Positions 14,834 through 15,052 of a stretch of 15,052 nucleotides of DNA are shown here, piece after piece (positions within the stretch are counted from its first letter, which is position 1; each line of letters begins with the position of its first letter). The notes below the pieces were generated by a model that worked only from the letters and a program-made list of their open reading frames with translations, made no database searches and was not told where the DNA came from. Location: NCBI GenBank assembly GCA_013375405.1, contig JABXJU010000101.1, positions 1 through 15,052 on the forward strand, written 5' to 3'. Both the position numbers and the translations under genes were made by a program. This DNA comes from Candidatus Helarchaeota archaeon (lineage in GTDB: Archaea; Asgardarchaeota; Lokiarchaeia; Helarchaeales; HEL-GB-A).

Positions 14834-15052
14834 GTGAAACAAATTCTTTTGCCAGCAGCTGATCCCTATGTATGGGCGGCAAATCCGCCACGTATAAGAC
14901 TGAGCGGCTTTTTTGAGCGGCTGGAACGATATACACGGTCGGAAGGGTACAGTATTAGGGAACTCTACCCATTTCAGCGAAAGGGAATCAGGAAAATCTA
15001 TAAAAAGGAGAATACTTTATTAGTTGTCCGAACTGGGGGTGGAAAGACAATT
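14834..15052 (+). CDS. N-terminus of a probable SF2 helicase, cut by the window edge
   Basis: An open plus-strand frame reaches the window end without a stop, giving at least 73 residues from the GTG at 14834. It contains ELYPFQRKGIRKIYKKENTL followed by LLVVRTGGGKTI, the spacing and sequence of a Q-motif-like block and Walker A motif I of a superfamily 2 (DEAD/RecQ/Cas3-like) helicase. The frame is open back to 14708 and TTG at 14765 is an alternative start, but that would add a hydrophobic stretch unusual for a helicase. The TATA-rich region 14695-14735 probably holds its promoter. It is divergent from the RAMP cassette and shares its richer base composition, so it may supply the helicase for that system. 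The helicase class cannot be decided from this fragment. Confidence 0.55.
   Translation, partial: MKQILLPAADPYVWAANPPRIRLSGFFERLERYTRSEGYSIRELYPFQRKGIRKIYKKENTLLVVRTGGGKTI

Overview
The window looks like a piece of an AT-rich archaeal chromosome, most likely from an Asgard archaeon (Lokiarchaeia-like). The information-processing genes are archaeal: an Orc1/Cdc6 replication initiator, a replication factor C small subunit and a TFIIB. Next to them is an operon of a roadblock/LC7 protein and an MglA-like small GTPase, a pairing typical of Asgard genomes. TTG and GTG starts are frequent. The lineage is an inference from gene content; no rRNA or tRNA gene was seen.

Layout. Positions 1-441 hold no convincing gene. 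A large, sequon-rich, membrane-anchored extracellular protein follows (442-2262, +). Then comes a tight three-gene operon (2384-4884, +): a two-domain roadblock-like protein, an unrecognised 300-residue protein with a possible degenerate P-loop, and an MglA-like GTPase. Converging on it is a two-gene minus-strand unit, Orc1/Cdc6 followed by a small winged-helix regulator (6477-4926). Next on the minus strand are a HypE-like/AIR-synthase-fold protein (6691-7707) and an RFC small subunit (7844-10126) interrupted by a 439-residue intein with a LAGLIDADG endonuclease domain. A divergent TFB paralogue (10487-11512, +) is separated from RFC by a 360-bp divergent promoter region.

The right-hand 3.5 kb is different. 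Minus-strand genes 14374-11997 form a compact cassette: a Cas7-group RAMP protein, a second RAMP protein with two glycine-rich loops, and a 234-residue protein I do not recognise. A helicase-like gene starts divergently and runs off the right edge. No cas1, cas2, Cas10, recognisable large subunit or CRISPR array is visible, so the subtype is unresolved; it could be a divergent type I-D-like or IV-like effector module, or something new. Two near-identical 36-bp direct repeats flank the cassette, one just past its 3' end and one in the divergent promoter region. The 3' end of the last gene is also duplicated as a 37-codon remnant next to TFB. By eye the cassette is richer in G+C than the rest of the window, consistent with acquired accessory DNA.

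Working together: the roadblock/GTPase operon probably makes a GTPase and its regulatory platform. Orc1/Cdc6 and RFC serve replication initiation and clamp loading. The RAMP cassette plus helicase is the best candidate for an undescribed nucleic-acid-targeting system.
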